A stretch of 64,000 nt of DNA, from assembly GCA_945271295.1 (NCBI GenBank), contig CALYPG010000005.1:1-64000 (forward strand), given 5' to 3'. Below are positions 48,411 to 58,126 of the stretch, one piece after another (the stretch's first letter is position 1; each line of letters opens with the position of its first letter). Made by a program: the position numbers and the translations under genes. The notes under the pieces are model-generated. The model had not been told where the DNA came from and made no database searches. It saw only the letters and a program-made list of their open reading frames with translations. Origin of the DNA: an uncultured Gilliamella sp. (GTDB lineage: Bacteria > Pseudomonadota > Gammaproteobacteria > Enterobacterales > Orbaceae).

Positions 48411-50114
48411 ATGTTATATCTTAAACATAAATTGATGAAGTATTGCTGCTTTATTTTGTTTTTAATGATAAGCCAACAAATACTTGCCGTTGAAAATTTA
48501 AAACAGAAATTTGTGGCAGGTGCGGTGGCATCACCCGACTATTATGGTGCAATAGCTGCTCAAGAGATGTTAGAAAAAGGTGGTAATGCAGTTGATGCTG
48601 CAGTGGCTACTGCATTTACACTTGCTGTTACTTATCCTGAAGCTGGTAATATTGGTGGTGGTGGATTTATGACCCTTTGGATGGATAGCAAACCCTATTT
48701 TATTGATTATCGAGAGGTTGCTCCTCAAAAAGCTGATAAAGATATGTATCTTGATGATAATAAAAATGTTATTCCTGATTTGAGCTTATATTCTCACAAA
48801 GCTTCGGGTGTTCCCGGAACTGTTGCCGGTATGTGGGCAGTTCATCAACGATTTGGTAAGCTAACTTGGCAAGATGTTATGGCTCCAGCTATTCGATTCG
48901 CTAAGGAAGGCTTCAAGGTTGAAAAACCATTAGTGACACGTTATCAAGAAGTAGAAGCGTTAGCGCCGAGTAACGGTAACTTTAAAAAGTATTTTAGCAC
49001 GATGCAAGAAGGCAAAGTATTTAAGCAACCTGATTTAGGTAACGTATTAGAATGTATTGCTAATCAAGGTAAAGATGGTTTTTATAAAGGTGAAATTGCT
49101 AAATTAATTGCTCAACAGATGGCAAAAAATGATGGTTTAATCACTGAAACTGATTTAGCTAATTATCAAATTAAATGGCGAGATCCTTTAATTGCTAATT
49201 GGCAAGGAATGCAGATTGTGACGGCTCCACCGCCTAGTTCAGGTGGTATTGGTTTAATTCAATTATTATTAATGAAACAAAATCTAGCTAAGGATTTTGC
49301 CGGAATTAAAGCTAATTCGCCACAATATATCCATTTACTTGCCGAAATTGAAAAACGTGTTTTTGCTGATCGAGCGGAATATATGGGTGATCCAGATTTT
49401 GTAACCGTGCCTGTAGCAAAATTGATAGATGAAAAATATTTAGCAAAGCGAGCCAAACAAGTCAGTCCACAATCGATTTCCGTTACTGAACAAGTAAAAC
49501 CTGGTTTAGATAATGATCGCGAGAAATTACAAACTACACATTTTTCTATTGTCGATAAATGGGGTAATGCGGTATCTAACACTTACACACTTAATGGCTG
49601 GTTTGGTTCAGCAGTAGTGATTGATGGCACAGGTATATTACTTAATAACGAAATGGATGATTTTAGTAGTAAGCCTGGTGTAGCTAACCAATTTGGTGTA
49701 GTGGGTAAAGATGCTAATGCTATTGAGCCAAATAAACGTCCTTTATCTTCTATGTCACCGAGTATTTTTATTAAAGATAATACTGTTAAAATGGTTATTG
49801 GAACGCCAGGTGGTTCAAGAATATTCACTTCAATATTTCAGGTGGTGGCAAATGTTTTTGATAATCATATGTCATTAAAAGATGCAGTTAATGCGCCACG
49901 TTATCACCATCAGTTGTTACCAATTAACCTTATCTATATCGAAAGTTTTCAAAAAAATGTACCTGTAGATTTAAAAAATAAACTTGAAAAAATGGGTTAT
50001 AGTTTTTACCAACAAGATTTTAGTGGTGATATTCAAGCTATAAAAATGACTAATAACAAACCTGAAGCAGTCTCTGATATTCGAGGTAGAGGAAAATCAA
50101 TTATTATTCAATAG
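48411..50114 (+). CDS. ggt: Gamma-glutamyltranspeptidase
   Basis: The 567-residue periplasmic proenzyme cleaves itself and then transfers or hydrolyses gamma-glutamyl groups from glutathione and glutamine. A signal sequence covers about 1-27. The large subunit contains GGNAVDAAVATAFTLAV and GNIGGGGFMTLW. The autocleavage/nucleophile threonine is Thr375 in LQTTHFSIVDKWGNAVSNT, and the lid and oxyanion region MSPSIFIKD and GTPGGSRI follow. A perfect AGGAGG lies nine bases upstream of the start. It is monocistronic. It would supply cysteine and glutamate from glutathione, and glutamate could enter by GltIJKL. Confidence 0.95.
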   Translation: MLYLKHKLMKYCCFILFLMISQQILAVENLKQKFVAGAVASPDYYGAIAAQEMLEKGGNAVDAAVATAFTLAVTYPEAGNIGGGGFMTLWMDSKPYFIDYREVAPQKADKDMYLDDNKNVIPDLSLYSHKASGVPGTVAGMWAVHQRFGKLTWQDVMAPAIRFAKEGFKVEKPLVTRYQEVEALAPSNGNFKKYFSTMQEGKVFKQPDLGNVLECIANQGKDGFYKGEIAKLIAQQMAKNDGLITETDLANYQIKWRDPLIANWQGMQIVTAPPPSSGGIGLIQLLLMKQNLAKDFAGIKANSPQYIHLLAEIEKRVFADRAEYMGDPDFVTVPVAKLIDEKYLAKRAKQVSPQSISVTEQVKPGLDNDREKLQTTHFSIVDKWGNAVSNTYTLNGWFGSAVVIDGTGILLNNEMDDFSSKPGVANQFGVVGKDANAIEPNKRPLSSMSPSIFIKDNTVKMVIGTPGGSRIFTSIFQVVANVFDNHMSLKDAVNAPRYHHQLLPINLIYIESFQKNVPVDLKNKLEKMGYSFYQQDFSGDIQAIKMTNNKPEAVSDIRGRGKSIIIQ

Positions 50115-50216
50115 GTGAAATTGATTGATAGAAGTTTCTATCAATTCTAAAACTGGCTAATGGCTATTTTTTAAATAAATTAAATAGTTAGTTTTACTGT
50201 AGCAAGTTGATTAATA

Positions 50217-50248
50217 AAAAAACCCGTACAAAAATTGACGGGTTTTTT
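50217..50248. terminator. Bidirectional terminator between ggt and rplI
   Basis: AAAAAACCCGT (50217-50227) pairs with ACGGGTTTTTT (50238-50248) around a 10-base loop. It serves the convergent ends of ggt and the rpsF-rplI operon. Confidence 0.85.
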
Positions 50249-50270
50249 ATTGGTATTATTGTTTAGTTTA

Positions 50271-50720
50271 TTATTCAGGAATAATATCAACAATAACTTT
50301 GGCAAAAGCTTCACTGTGTACTTGGAATAACACTTCGTGTTCGCCAGTTGTACGTAATACACCGTTTGGTAAACGAACTTCGCTTTTCGATACTTGAACA
50401 CCGTGTGCTTTAACTGCATCTGCAATGTCACGAGTACCAATTGAACCAAACAATCTACCTTCGTCACCCGCTTTAGAAGTAATGGTTACTTTACCAAGTG
50501 CATTAATTTCAGCAACGCGTTCTTCAGCGGCTTTTAATGTTTCAGCAAGTTTAGCTTCTAATTCAGCACGACGAGCTTCAAAGAATTCAACATTCTTTTT
50601 AGTCGCAGGTACTGCTTTACCTTGTGGGATCAAAAAGTTACGTGCATAGCCTGCTTTAACATTAACTTGATCACCTAAGCTGCCTAAATTAGCAACTTTA
50701 TCGAGTAGAATAATTTGCAT
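50271..50720 (-). CDS. rplI: 50S ribosomal protein L9
   Basis: The 149-residue protein has the N-terminal L9 rRNA-binding domain ([40 protein letters not shown]), a long connecting helix and the C-terminal domain ([35 protein letters not shown]). The length equals E. coli L9. It is the last gene of rpsF-priB-rpsR-rplI. Confidence 0.97.
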   Translation of the reverse strand: MQIILLDKVANLGSLGDQVNVKAGYARNFLIPQGKAVPATKKNVEFFEARRAELEAKLAETLKAAEERVAEINALGKVTITSKAGDEGRLFGSIGTRDIADAVKAHGVQVSKSEVRLPNGVLRTTGEHEVLFQVHSEAFAKVIVDIIPE

Positions 50721-50742
50721 TATATGTTCCCTCTGTTGCTAA

Positions 50743-50970
50743 TTACTGATGGTTGTCAGTATATGGTAATAATGCCAAGTAACGAGCGCGTTTGATTGCG
50801 CGAGCTAGTTGACGTTGATATTTTGCGCTAGTACCAGTAATACGGCTTGGTACGATTTTACCACTTTCTGTGATATAACTTTTTAATAAAGAAACATCTT
50901 TATAATCAATTTCTTTAACGCCTTCTGCTGTAAAACGGCAGAATTTGCGACGACGGAAATAACGTGCCAT
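50743..50970 (-). CDS. rpsR: 30S ribosomal protein S18
   Basis: A 75-residue basic protein, the exact family length, with [20 protein letters not shown] and the [20 protein letters not shown] signature. It pairs with S6 in the 30S platform, and the S6:S18 dimer is a known feedback regulator of this operon in several bacteria. Confidence 0.97.
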   Translation of the reverse strand: MARYFRRRKFCRFTAEGVKEIDYKDVSLLKSYITESGKIVPSRITGTSAKYQRQLARAIKRARYLALLPYTDNHQ

Positions 50971-50974
50971 TTGG

Positions 50975-51286
50975 CTATTCTCCTAATAGTTTAATTTGGT
51001 CAGCATGTAACACAAGTTGGCTTGTTTGATTACGTTTAGTATGTGTGCTAATAAAACCACTAACTAAAACTTTGCTGCCTTTTTTTATACTGTAACTTAA
51101 TTCTTTTTGTCCGCTGACAATTACAGGCATAATGCACCATGCTTGTCTTGTGAGTTCAGCTTCAATTTGCTTAGAAACATGTTCTAAATAAAATTGACAA
51201 TGTGAAATTCCACTGGGACTAATTTTGCGTATCGGATTTTTGGACACCACACCCGATAATATTAAACGATTATTCGTCGGAATCAT
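50975..51286 (-). CDS. priB: Primosomal replication protein PriB
   Basis: A 103-residue single-domain OB-fold protein that helps PriA restart stalled forks. The start [20 protein letters not shown], the core [20 protein letters not shown] and [20 protein letters not shown] are PriB motifs. Its start overlaps the end of rpsF by 17 bases, so it is translated by coupling. The position between rpsF and rpsR is that of E. coli. Confidence 0.95.
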   Translation of the reverse strand: MIPTNNRLILSGVVSKNPIRKISPSGISHCQFYLEHVSKQIEAELTRQAWCIMPVIVSGQKELSYSIKKGSKVLVSGFISTHTKRNQTSQLVLHADQIKLLGE

Positions 51287-51653
51287 CGTCCAAATTTAGT
51301 TCGTTAAAATCTTCTTCAGGATTTCGACGTTCATCCTTCGCTTTTAACATAGGTGAAGTTTCAGTTACAGCATGTTTAGTGCGCATAATTAAACTGCGAA
51401 TCACCGCATCATTAAAACGGAAATTATCTTCAAGTTCATTAACAGCTTCTTGAGTTGCTTCAACGTTCATTAGCACATAATGTGCTTTATGCAGTTTTTC
51501 GATAGGATAGGCTAATTGACGACGACCCCAATCTTCTAAACGATGGATTTTACCTCCATCAGTAGTTAAGGTACCAGTATAACGTTCAATCATACCAGGT
51601 ACTTGTTCACTCTGGTCAGGGTGAACCATAAATATTATTTCGTAATGACGCAT
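51270..51653 (-). CDS. rpsF: 30S ribosomal protein S6
   Basis: A 127-residue protein with [20 protein letters not shown] and the [20 protein letters not shown] rRNA/S18 contact region. The acidic tail ([11 protein letters not shown]) resembles the poly-Glu extension site used by RimK in E. coli. It is the first gene of the operon and has a structured leader upstream. Confidence 0.97.
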   Translation of the reverse strand: MRHYEIIFMVHPDQSEQVPGMIERYTGTLTTDGGKIHRLEDWGRRQLAYPIEKLHKAHYVLMNVEATQEAVNELEDNFRFNDAVIRSLIMRTKHAVTETSPMLKAKDERRNPEEDFNELNLDDDSDE

Positions 51654-51690
51654 TATCGCTCCCTACGGATTAATCAGCTTTCTGTCGGGG

Positions 51691-51735
51691 CAACCGCAAC
51701 CCATTGAAAGCAAGGAACATGAAAATAGGCGGTTG
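51691..51735 (-). promoter_or_regulatory. Probable structured leader of rpsF (S6:S18-type autoregulation)
   Basis: In the untranslated leader the arms CAACCGC (minus strand, 51735-51729) and GCGGTTG (51697-51691) pair perfectly, with CCG-containing flanks (CCCCGTCG and CCCCGAC) on either side. S6:S18 leader RNAs have a stem with conserved CCG bases. The fit is suggestive but I did not fold it. Confidence 0.4.
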
Positions 51736-51748
51736 AAATCGACGGGGC

Positions 51749-51777
51749 ATTATATATCAACCTAAAGTAATTAACAA
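51749..51777 (-). promoter_or_regulatory. Promoter of the rpsF operon with GC-rich discriminator
   Basis: On the minus strand TTGTTA and TATAAT (51754-51749) are 17 bases apart, followed directly by GCCCCG. A GC-rich block between -10 and start is typical of stringently controlled ribosomal promoters and stands out in this AT-rich sequence. The rest of 51778-51972 holds the divergent hinT promoter. Confidence 0.55.
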
Positions 51778-51972
51778 ATGAATATATTAAGTTTATTTAA
51801 TGATTGTCGGTGACGTTTTATACTAAAACGTATAGCTAACCTGAAACTTTTTAACAAAAAATATTATCATCTGTCAAATGTAACGATATCTATACATTTT
51901 TATTTTAAAAATATGTTATGCTTGCTGTAATATATTTTTTATTACGTGAATATAAAAATAAGGAGAAAGATA

Positions 51973-52320
51973 ATGGCAGAGGAAACTATTTTTAGCAAAA
52001 TTATTCGACGTGAAATCGCAGCAGATATTGTTTTTCAAGATGATAAGGTTACTGCTTTTCGAGATATCTCTCCTCAAGCACCAACCCATATTTTAATTAT
52101 TCCGAATAAATTAATTCCAACTATTAATGATGTGACCGAACAAGATGAAGCCATGCTTGGTCACATGATAACCGTGGCAGCGAAAATAGCAAAACAAGAG
52201 GGTATTGACGCTAATGGTTATCGCTTAATTATGAATTGCAATAAAGATGCAGGACAAGAAGTCTTTCATATTCATATGCATTTATTAGGTGGCAAAAACT
52301 TAGGCCGATTATTAGGTTAA
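51973..52320 (+). CDS. hinT: HIT-family purine nucleoside phosphoramidase HinT
   Basis: A 115-residue enzyme that hydrolyses AMP-lysine-type phosphoramidates. The HIT triad HIHMHLLGG is near the C-terminus. [20 protein letters not shown] matches the family start. I use ATG 51973, which has AGGAG just upstream; a GTG at 51946 in the same frame would add nine basic residues and lacks an SD. It precedes lpoB by eight bases, part of the E. coli-like hinT-lpoB-nagZ order. Confidence 0.95.
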   Translation: MAEETIFSKIIRREIAADIVFQDDKVTAFRDISPQAPTHILIIPNKLIPTINDVTEQDEAMLGHMITVAAKIAKQEGIDANGYRLIMNCNKDAGQEVFHIHMHLLGGKNLGRLLG

Positions 52321-52328
52321 TCAATATT

Positions 52329-52955
52329 ATGAAACAGACAAAAAAAATATTACTGACTATTACGATGATTTTTTTATTAACGGGTTGTCCGATGCTAACT
52401 AGACATGAAAATAAAGGAAATGAAGAGCCTGTTGATATAATAAAACCCACTGATGGCGTGATTGAAACACCACCACCTATAGTCAAAAAAACTGATTGGA
52501 ATTCGATTTTATCACCATTTGTAAATAAAATATTACAGCCATCATCGGTCTACGATGGTAATAAAGTAGTTTTAATTAGCGATATTCAAAATCGCAGTGG
52601 TGACTATGTAGTAACAAGCCAAGTTGATGAAGTTTTGCATCAATTAATGGCAAATCAAAATATTTTTTCTGTGGCTGATAGACAATCAATAAATCAAGCT
52701 AAACAAGCATTAGGTATTTCATCTGACGACAAACTCGTTTCCCGCGGTAAAATGATTGGAATTGCTAAATCGATAAATGCTGGTTATGTCCTTTTTACAA
52801 CACTTTACCAACTACCAAGTGAAAATCATGATGCTAATTTAGCGATGGAATTACTATCTACCCAAACTGGAGAAATTTTGCAACGAGTAACCTCGCAAGA
52901 ATTAACCAAAGCTGTTAATCAAAATGCTGAAAATGTTAAAGAGGTTACTGAATAA
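52329..52955 (+). CDS. lpoB: Outer-membrane lipoprotein LpoB, activator of PBP1b
   Basis: The 208-residue lipoprotein has a signal with lipobox LLTGC (Cys at about 20). A Pro/Lys-rich flexible linker (about 30-55, ETPPPIVKK) follows, then the globular LpoB domain (KVVLISDIQNRSGDYV, LMANQNIFSVADRQSINQAK, INAGYVLFTTLYQLP). It spans the periplasm to stimulate the PBP1b synthase. The linker is shorter than in E. coli. Its stop overlaps the nagZ start by one base. Confidence 0.9.
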   Translation: MKQTKKILLTITMIFLLTGCPMLTRHENKGNEEPVDIIKPTDGVIETPPPIVKKTDWNSILSPFVNKILQPSSVYDGNKVVLISDIQNRSGDYVVTSQVDEVLHQLMANQNIFSVADRQSINQAKQALGISSDDKLVSRGKMIGIAKSINAGYVLFTTLYQLPSENHDANLAMELLSTQTGEILQRVTSQELTKAVNQNAENVKEVTE

Positions 52956-53998
52956 TGGGACCATTATTGATTGATGTTGAAGGAACATCATTAACTAATG
53001 ATGATAAAAAACTTTTGCAAAACCCATTAATTGCTGGCGTTATTTTGTTTAGTCGTAATTTTGAAAATCAAACGCAATTAAGCGAACTAATTAAAGAGAT
53101 TCGCTCTATATCAACTGAGCGATTACTAATTTCAGTTGATCATGAAGGCGGACGAGTTCAGCGGTTTAAACAAGGGTTTACTCTTATTCCTCCTGCTCAA
53201 TCATTTGCAGCACTAAATGACCTAGAGCAAGCCAAAGCATTAGCTTTTGACGCTGGCTGGTTATTAGCCATGGAACTTATTGCCTTTGATATTGATATCA
53301 GTTATGCCCCTGTTTTGGATTTAGGTCATGAATGTTTGGCCATAGGTACCCGTTCCTTTCATGAAAATGCCGATATTGCTTTGCAAGTTGCTACATCAAT
53401 GATTGATGGCATGCATACTGCTGGAATGAAAACCACAGGTAAACACTTTCCAGGTCATGGTCATGTTATCGCTGATTCACACCAAGAAACGCCGATAGAT
53501 CATCGCGATAAATCGCTAATTGAGCAAGATATGCAAATTTTTGCCAAACTAATTAAAAGCAATAAACTTGATGCTGTTATGCCAGCTCATGTTATTTATC
53601 CAGCTTTTGATGATAAACCGGCTAGTGCTTCCCCGTACTGGCTTAAAACAATACTTCGTCAGCAGTTACAGTTTGATGGCATTATATTCTCTGATGATTT
53701 ATCCATGGAAGGCGCAGCCGTATTAGGTGATCATGCCCAACGAGCTCAGGCAGCATTAGCCGCGGGTTGTGATTTGCTATTAGCTTGTAACAATAGGCAA
53801 GGTACTTTAGCCATATTAGAACAGTTGGTTATTTTAAATAAACAGCAATCTTTAGCCACCAACAAAGCTAAGCGATTATTGAAAAATACACACATTACTT
53901 ATACTGAATTAACTCAAAACCATGATTGGCAGTGTCGTCACAATAATTTAACCAAACTAAATGATAAATGGATTAAATATGCAAGCAGCAATCATTGA
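52955..53998 (+). CDS. nagZ: Beta-N-acetylhexosaminidase NagZ (GH3)
   Basis: The 347-residue cytoplasmic enzyme releases GlcNAc from anhydromuropeptides in cell-wall recycling. The GH3 NagZ signature KTTGKHFPGHGHVIADSH (substrate loop with the His/Asp pair) and the nucleophile Asp in IIFSDDLSMEGA identify it. VDHEGGRVQRFK is the N-terminal substrate motif. The length is typical. Its end overlaps the next gene. Confidence 0.95.
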   Translation: MGPLLIDVEGTSLTNDDKKLLQNPLIAGVILFSRNFENQTQLSELIKEIRSISTERLLISVDHEGGRVQRFKQGFTLIPPAQSFAALNDLEQAKALAFDAGWLLAMELIAFDIDISYAPVLDLGHECLAIGTRSFHENADIALQVATSMIDGMHTAGMKTTGKHFPGHGHVIADSHQETPIDHRDKSLIEQDMQIFAKLIKSNKLDAVMPAHVIYPAFDDKPASASPYWLKTILRQQLQFDGIIFSDDLSMEGAAVLGDHAQRAQAALAAGCDLLLACNNRQGTLAILEQLVILNKQQSLATNKAKRLLKNTHITYTELTQNHDWQCRHNNLTKLNDKWIKYASSNH

Positions 53999-55220
53999 AA
54001 TCGATCTTAATCAACAGCTAGTTGCATATAATAATGCAGCGAAAGCGTTGTTCTCTTCTGATTGGCTAAAGTTAAATCATCATTTTGATTATTATAATTT
54101 TTTTAATTTGGATAATAACGTTAATCTAGAAAAACAAGATGATACAATCATTGTTTTAAATGCTCAGTATTTTTTATTACAAAAAGTTATTGAATCATCC
54201 AAAACAATTTTTATTTTACAACCCATTGAATACCTAAAAAAACGCCTATCGAAAATTAATGTGGTAGGGAGTCATGCATTTGATATTTTTGCCACTCAAA
54301 GTCAAGCAATGCAAAAATTAATTGCTCAAGCAAAAGCCTTCTCAATGCAACGAGAACCATTATTGATTTCAGGCGAAACCGGAACGGGTAAGGATTTACT
54401 CGCTAATGCGTGCCATCAATATAGTCCACGGGGGGATCAAACTTTTTTAGGTTTAAATTGTGCCGCTATGCCTGATGATGTTGTTGAAAGTGAACTGTAT
54501 GGTCATGCTGCTGGTGCTTACCTTGGTGCAGTTGAAAGTAAAAAAGGTTTTTTTGAACAAGCCAATGGAGGTTCAGTTTTACTTGATGGCATTGATGAAA
54601 TGTCCTTTCAAATGCAAACTAAACTACTCAGGTTTATCAATGATGGTTATTTCCGCCGTGTGGGCGATGATAACGAAGTGTATGTCGATGTGCGAATTAT
54701 CTGTGCCACAAAAGTCGATTTGGCACTGCTGGTTGAACAAGGTAAATTCAGAAAAGATCTTTATTACCGACTTAATGTATTATCATTAAATTTACCTTCA
54801 CTGCAAGAACGTAAAGATGATATTGCTCCACTTACTACTATGTTTGTCAATGAATTTGCAAGCAAACAAGGAATTACGCCACCAACAATTGACAATGCGG
54901 TGGTTGATTACTTATCGCATTACTCATGGCCAGGCAATGTAAGACAACTCAAAAACGTACTTTATTCTGCACTAGCACAATTGACTGCAAACGTATTAAC
55001 TGTAAAAGATATTGTGTTACCAATACCTACCGTATCGCAATTATCATGGATAGAAAATATCGAAAATAAAACTCTTGATGAAATGACCAAACAATTTGAA
55101 AAAGAGATCTTATTACAATTATATGACAAATACCCAAGCTCCCGAAAACTCGCCAAAAGGCTAGGCGTATCACATACCGCCATTGCTAATAAGTTAAGAG
55201 ATTATGGGATAGGGCGGTAG
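53961..55220 (+). CDS. tyrR: TyrR-type transcriptional regulator lacking the ACT domain
   Basis: The 419-residue regulator (413 from ATG 53979) has a short PAS-like N-terminus (about 7-80), then the AAA+ domain with Walker [12 protein letters not shown] and [12 protein letters not shown], and a C-terminal helix-turn-helix ([20 protein letters not shown]) nearly identical to E. coli TyrR. The GAFTGA loop needed for sigma-54 is replaced by GAYLGA, as expected for TyrR, which works with sigma-70. The roughly 75-residue ACT domain of E. coli TyrR is missing, a reduction also known in Haemophilus. It overlaps nagZ and may still respond to tyrosine through the AAA+ domain. Confidence 0.9.
   Translation: MINGLNMQAAIIEIDLNQQLVAYNNAAKALFSSDWLKLNHHFDYYNFFNLDNNVNLEKQDDTIIVLNAQYFLLQKVIESSKTIFILQPIEYLKKRLSKINVVGSHAFDIFATQSQAMQKLIAQAKAFSMQREPLLISGETGTGKDLLANACHQYSPRGDQTFLGLNCAAMPDDVVESELYGHAAGAYLGAVESKKGFFEQANGGSVLLDGIDEMSFQMQTKLLRFINDGYFRRVGDDNEVYVDVRIICATKVDLALLVEQGKFRKDLYYRLNVLSLNLPSLQERKDDIAPLTTMFVNEFASKQGITPPTIDNAVVDYLSHYSWPGNVRQLKNVLYSALAQLTANVLTVKDIVLPIPTVSQLSWIENIENKTLDEMTKQFEKEILLQLYDKYPSSRKLAKRLGVSHTAIANKLRDYGIGR
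55213..55220 (+). promoter_or_regulatory. ops-like element (possible RfaH recruitment site)
   Basis: GGCGGTAG is the core of the ops sequence (GGCGGTAGCGTG in E. coli). It lies over the tyrR stop, 17 bases before the rmlB start, exactly at the entrance to the polysaccharide locus. The downstream bases (TTTTG) differ from CGTG, so this may be coincidence. Confidence 0.35.
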
Positions 55221-55237
55221 TTTTGCCAGATAGAGCT

Positions 55238-56248
55238 ATGAAAATTTTAGTAACCGGTGGAGCTGGTTTTATAGGCTCAGCTGTTGTGCGTTATTTGATT
55301 AACTTTACACATAATCATGTTATTAATATTGATAAGTTAACTTATGCGGCAAACTTGAAATCACTCGAAATGGTATCGAATAATGAGAGATATCATTTTG
55401 AACAAATTGATATTTGTAATGGGCAAGAGTTAAATCGTATTTTTAGACAATATCAACCTGATGCTGTGTTTCATTTAGCGGCAGAAAGTCATGTAGATAA
55501 ATCAATTAATAGCTCGGCTAATTTTATTGAAACAAATATTACAGGAACTTACACTCTGCTTGAAGCAACTCGATATTATTGGAGCTCTTTATCTGAAAAG
55601 TCAAAAAATAATTTTCGTTTTATTCATGTTTCAACGGATGAAGTTTATGGTGATTTAGAAAATACTGAATTATTTTTCACCGAATCAATGCCTTATGCTC
55701 CCAGCAATCCTTATTCCGCTTCAAAAGCGTCAAGCGATCATTTAGTTAGTGCTTGGCATCAAACTTACGGTTTGCCAACTATTATTACTCACAGTACTAA
55801 TAATTATGGACCATTTCAGCATGCCGAGAAACTGATTCCATTAGTTATATATAATGCAATTAATGGTAAGCCATTGCCCATTTATGGTGATGGTTCACAA
55901 GTTCGCGATTGGCTTTATGTTGAAGATCATGTTAAGGCTTTATATAAAGTGTTAGAAAAAGGTAAAATGGGTGAAACATATAATATTGGTTGTAATAATG
56001 AATATAAAAATATTGATTTAATATTTACAATATGCTCAATTCTAGAGGAATTAGTTCCTAATCATCCAGTAGGTATTAAGCAATATAAAGATCTTATTCA
56101 GTTTGTACCAGATCGTCTTGGACATGATTATCGATATGCCATTGATTCGTCAAAAATTAAAAAGGAATTAGGCTGGATGCCACAAGAAAATTTTATTAGT
56201 GGACTAAGAAAAACTGTTGAATTAATAGTAAAAACACGCAATTTATAA
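55238..56248 (+). CDS. rmlB: dTDP-glucose 4,6-dehydratase (RmlB)
   Basis: The 336-residue extended SDR enzyme makes dTDP-4-keto-6-deoxyglucose for 6-deoxysugars in surface polysaccharides. The NAD motif [16 protein letters not shown] is at the start. [13 protein letters not shown], the STDEVYGDL catalytic Thr-Asp-Glu and the [10 protein letters not shown] Tyr/Lys pair are all present. I chose ATG 55238; the in-frame TTG at 55223 adds five residues outside the Rossmann start. No rmlA, rmlC or rmlD is in view, so its product may be routed by genes beyond the right edge or elsewhere. Confidence 0.93.
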   Translation: MKILVTGGAGFIGSAVVRYLINFTHNHVINIDKLTYAANLKSLEMVSNNERYHFEQIDICNGQELNRIFRQYQPDAVFHLAAESHVDKSINSSANFIETNITGTYTLLEATRYYWSSLSEKSKNNFRFIHVSTDEVYGDLENTELFFTESMPYAPSNPYSASKASSDHLVSAWHQTYGLPTIITHSTNNYGPFQHAEKLIPLVIYNAINGKPLPIYGDGSQVRDWLYVEDHVKALYKVLEKGKMGETYNIGCNNEYKNIDLIFTICSILEELVPNHPVGIKQYKDLIQFVPDRLGHDYRYAIDSSKIKKELGWMPQENFISGLRKTVELIVKTRNL

Positions 56249-56314
56249 TTAATAATCTATATAATAGTTAAGTTTTTCGTTAAAATTTTACTTAAGTGAT
56301 ATTAAAGATGAATT

Positions 56315-57313
56315 ATGAGTGGTGATAAAATGATTAGAACTGACGAGATATCGGTTGTTGTTCAGGGACCTATTTATCCAAATTTAACGGAACATAATTT
56401 GTTAAGTATTAGGAATTTTCTTCCGAATGCTGAAATTATATTATCAACATGGCATGGTTCTAATGTTTACAGCTTAAATTATGATAAATTGATACTTAAT
56501 GATGACCCTGGGGGATTTACGCATAAATGTAATCAGTTAAAAACTAATAATATTAATCGATTAATTGTTTCAAGCAGAAATGGAATTGCAGCTGCAAAAA
56601 ATAAATATGTTTTAAAAATACGGAGTGATTTTATACTCAAAGGAAGTTCTTTTTTAAAGTTTTTTGATAGATATGACCTCGTTGAACCAGATTTCGTTAT
56701 ATTCAAGCATAAAATTCTAGCATGTAGTTATTTTTCACGAAACCCTAGAAAAGTTAATTTGATGTTTCATCCTTCAGATATTGCTTTTTTTGGTTTAAAA
56801 GATGATTTATTCAATTTATTTGATATTGCTTTAATGAGTAAGTCAGATGAGTTTTATATTAAAAAAGATGGTAAATGGGATAGAAAATATGCCCCTGAGC
56901 AATATATCTTTATTACATTTTTACAAAAAAACAATAAAAACGTTTCATGTAGTAATTATGAGCCGGCAAGTGAAAACAATATAATGCAAACAGAACGTTA
57001 TTTTACTTCTAATTTTATTTTTTTAGATTGGAAATTATTTAATTTAATACCTCCTGCTAAATTAAATAATTTTCGTAAATTAGATCATTTTTCATGTATA
57101 ACTCATATTGAATGGAAAAGATTATATTATAAATATGTGACGCTAACGCCTAATAAGTTTGCGGGGATGAATATGGAAAGGTTGAAATTAAATTCAATTT
57201 TACTTTATTATCGTTTGTTAAAAATAATTGCAAAATTAGTTACATTACCGATTGTCGGGAAAAAAAATAAAAAATTGAGAAAAAAAATTAGAAATAAAAT
57301 ATCAAGAATTTGA
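56315..57313 (+). CDS. WavE-family glycosyltransferase, copy 1
   Basis: A 332-residue protein of the WavE lipopolysaccharide-synthesis family (PF07507). The start ISVVVQGPIYPNLTEHNLLS, the IILSTWHGSNVYSLNYDKL block and VLKIRSDFILKG (the Arg-x-Asp motif of the GT-A fold) define it. The last third is very basic (KKNKKLRKKIRNKISRI), suggesting membrane association. It shares these motifs with the gene at 61448. It starts 66 bases after rmlB, in the same operon. Donor and acceptor are unknown. Confidence 0.83.
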   Translation: MSGDKMIRTDEISVVVQGPIYPNLTEHNLLSIRNFLPNAEIILSTWHGSNVYSLNYDKLILNDDPGGFTHKCNQLKTNNINRLIVSSRNGIAAAKNKYVLKIRSDFILKGSSFLKFFDRYDLVEPDFVIFKHKILACSYFSRNPRKVNLMFHPSDIAFFGLKDDLFNLFDIALMSKSDEFYIKKDGKWDRKYAPEQYIFITFLQKNNKNVSCSNYEPASENNIMQTERYFTSNFIFLDWKLFNLIPPAKLNNFRKLDHFSCITHIEWKRLYYKYVTLTPNKFAGMNMERLKLNSILLYYRLLKIIAKLVTLPIVGKKNKKLRKKIRNKISRI

Positions 57314-57376
57314 CACTATTATTTGATAAAATAAATAGCTAGTATTTAATTTCAATTAATTAAAAAAGAGATATAT

Positions 57377-58126
57377 ATGCTAAATATCGTATTACCTATG
57401 GCAGGTAGAGGAAGTAGATTTACCGATGCTGGTTATTCAATACCAAAACCATTTATTCCTATTCATGATGTACCAATGATAAAAGTTGTTGTAGATAATT
57501 TATCTCCTAAATGTGAACATCGATTTATTTTTATTTGTCAAAAACGACATATTGATGAATATGATTTGATACCTAAATTAAAATCGTACTCAAAACATGT
57601 TGAAATTATTGGTATTGATGGAATTACTGAAGGCCAGGTTTGTACGGCATTACTTGCTAAGAGATTTTTTGATAACGATGAACCTTTAATGAACGCAAAT
57701 GCAGATCAATTTATAGATTTTGATATTAATGAATATTTAGATGCCATCTCTACTAGAAATTTAGATGGAATGATTATGACAATGAAATCTCAAGATCCAA
57801 AATGGTCATATGCTAAAACCGATAGTAACGGTTTAGTTACGGAAACGGCAGAAAAAAAGGTAATATCAGATGATGCAACTGTCGGAATATTTAATTTTTC
57901 TAAAGGTAAATATTTAGTTAAAGCTGCTGAACAAATGATTAGAGATAATATTCGAGTCAATAATGAGTTTTACACCTGTCCTTGTTATAATTATTTAGTA
58001 CAAGAAGGAAAAAAAATAGGTATATATGGAATTGGTGAAGAATATAATGGCATGTATGGATTAGGTATACCCAAAGATTTAGATTTTTTTATTAATCATC
58101 CAATTTCTCAAAGGATTAAAAAATGA
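57377..58126 (+). CDS. Nucleotidyltransferase-fold protein, BcbE-like (capsule synthesis)
   Basis: The 249-residue GT-A/nucleotidyltransferase-fold protein starts NIVLPMAGRGSRFTDAGYSI with PKPFIPI, the G-x-G-x-R-F NTP-binding loop and downstream Lys of sugar-phosphate nucleotidyltransferases. It has ITEGQVCTALLAK and a metal-binding acid in NADQFIDF. The sequence pattern is that of the BcbE-like group from the Pasteurella multocida capsule locus. It probably activates a small phosphate with CTP or another NTP. Its stop overlaps the next start (ATGA), so it belongs to a coupled module. Confidence 0.78.
   Translation: MLNIVLPMAGRGSRFTDAGYSIPKPFIPIHDVPMIKVVVDNLSPKCEHRFIFICQKRHIDEYDLIPKLKSYSKHVEIIGIDGITEGQVCTALLAKRFFDNDEPLMNANADQFIDFDINEYLDAISTRNLDGMIMTMKSQDPKWSYAKTDSNGLVTETAEKKVISDDATVGIFNFSKGKYLVKAAEQMIRDNIRVNNEFYTCPCYNYLVQEGKKIGIYGIGEEYNGMYGLGIPKDLDFFINHPISQRIKK

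Noticed and set aside
52229-52486. Minus-strand frame across hinT and lpoB
   Set aside because: It is antisense to two well-supported genes and starts without an SD.
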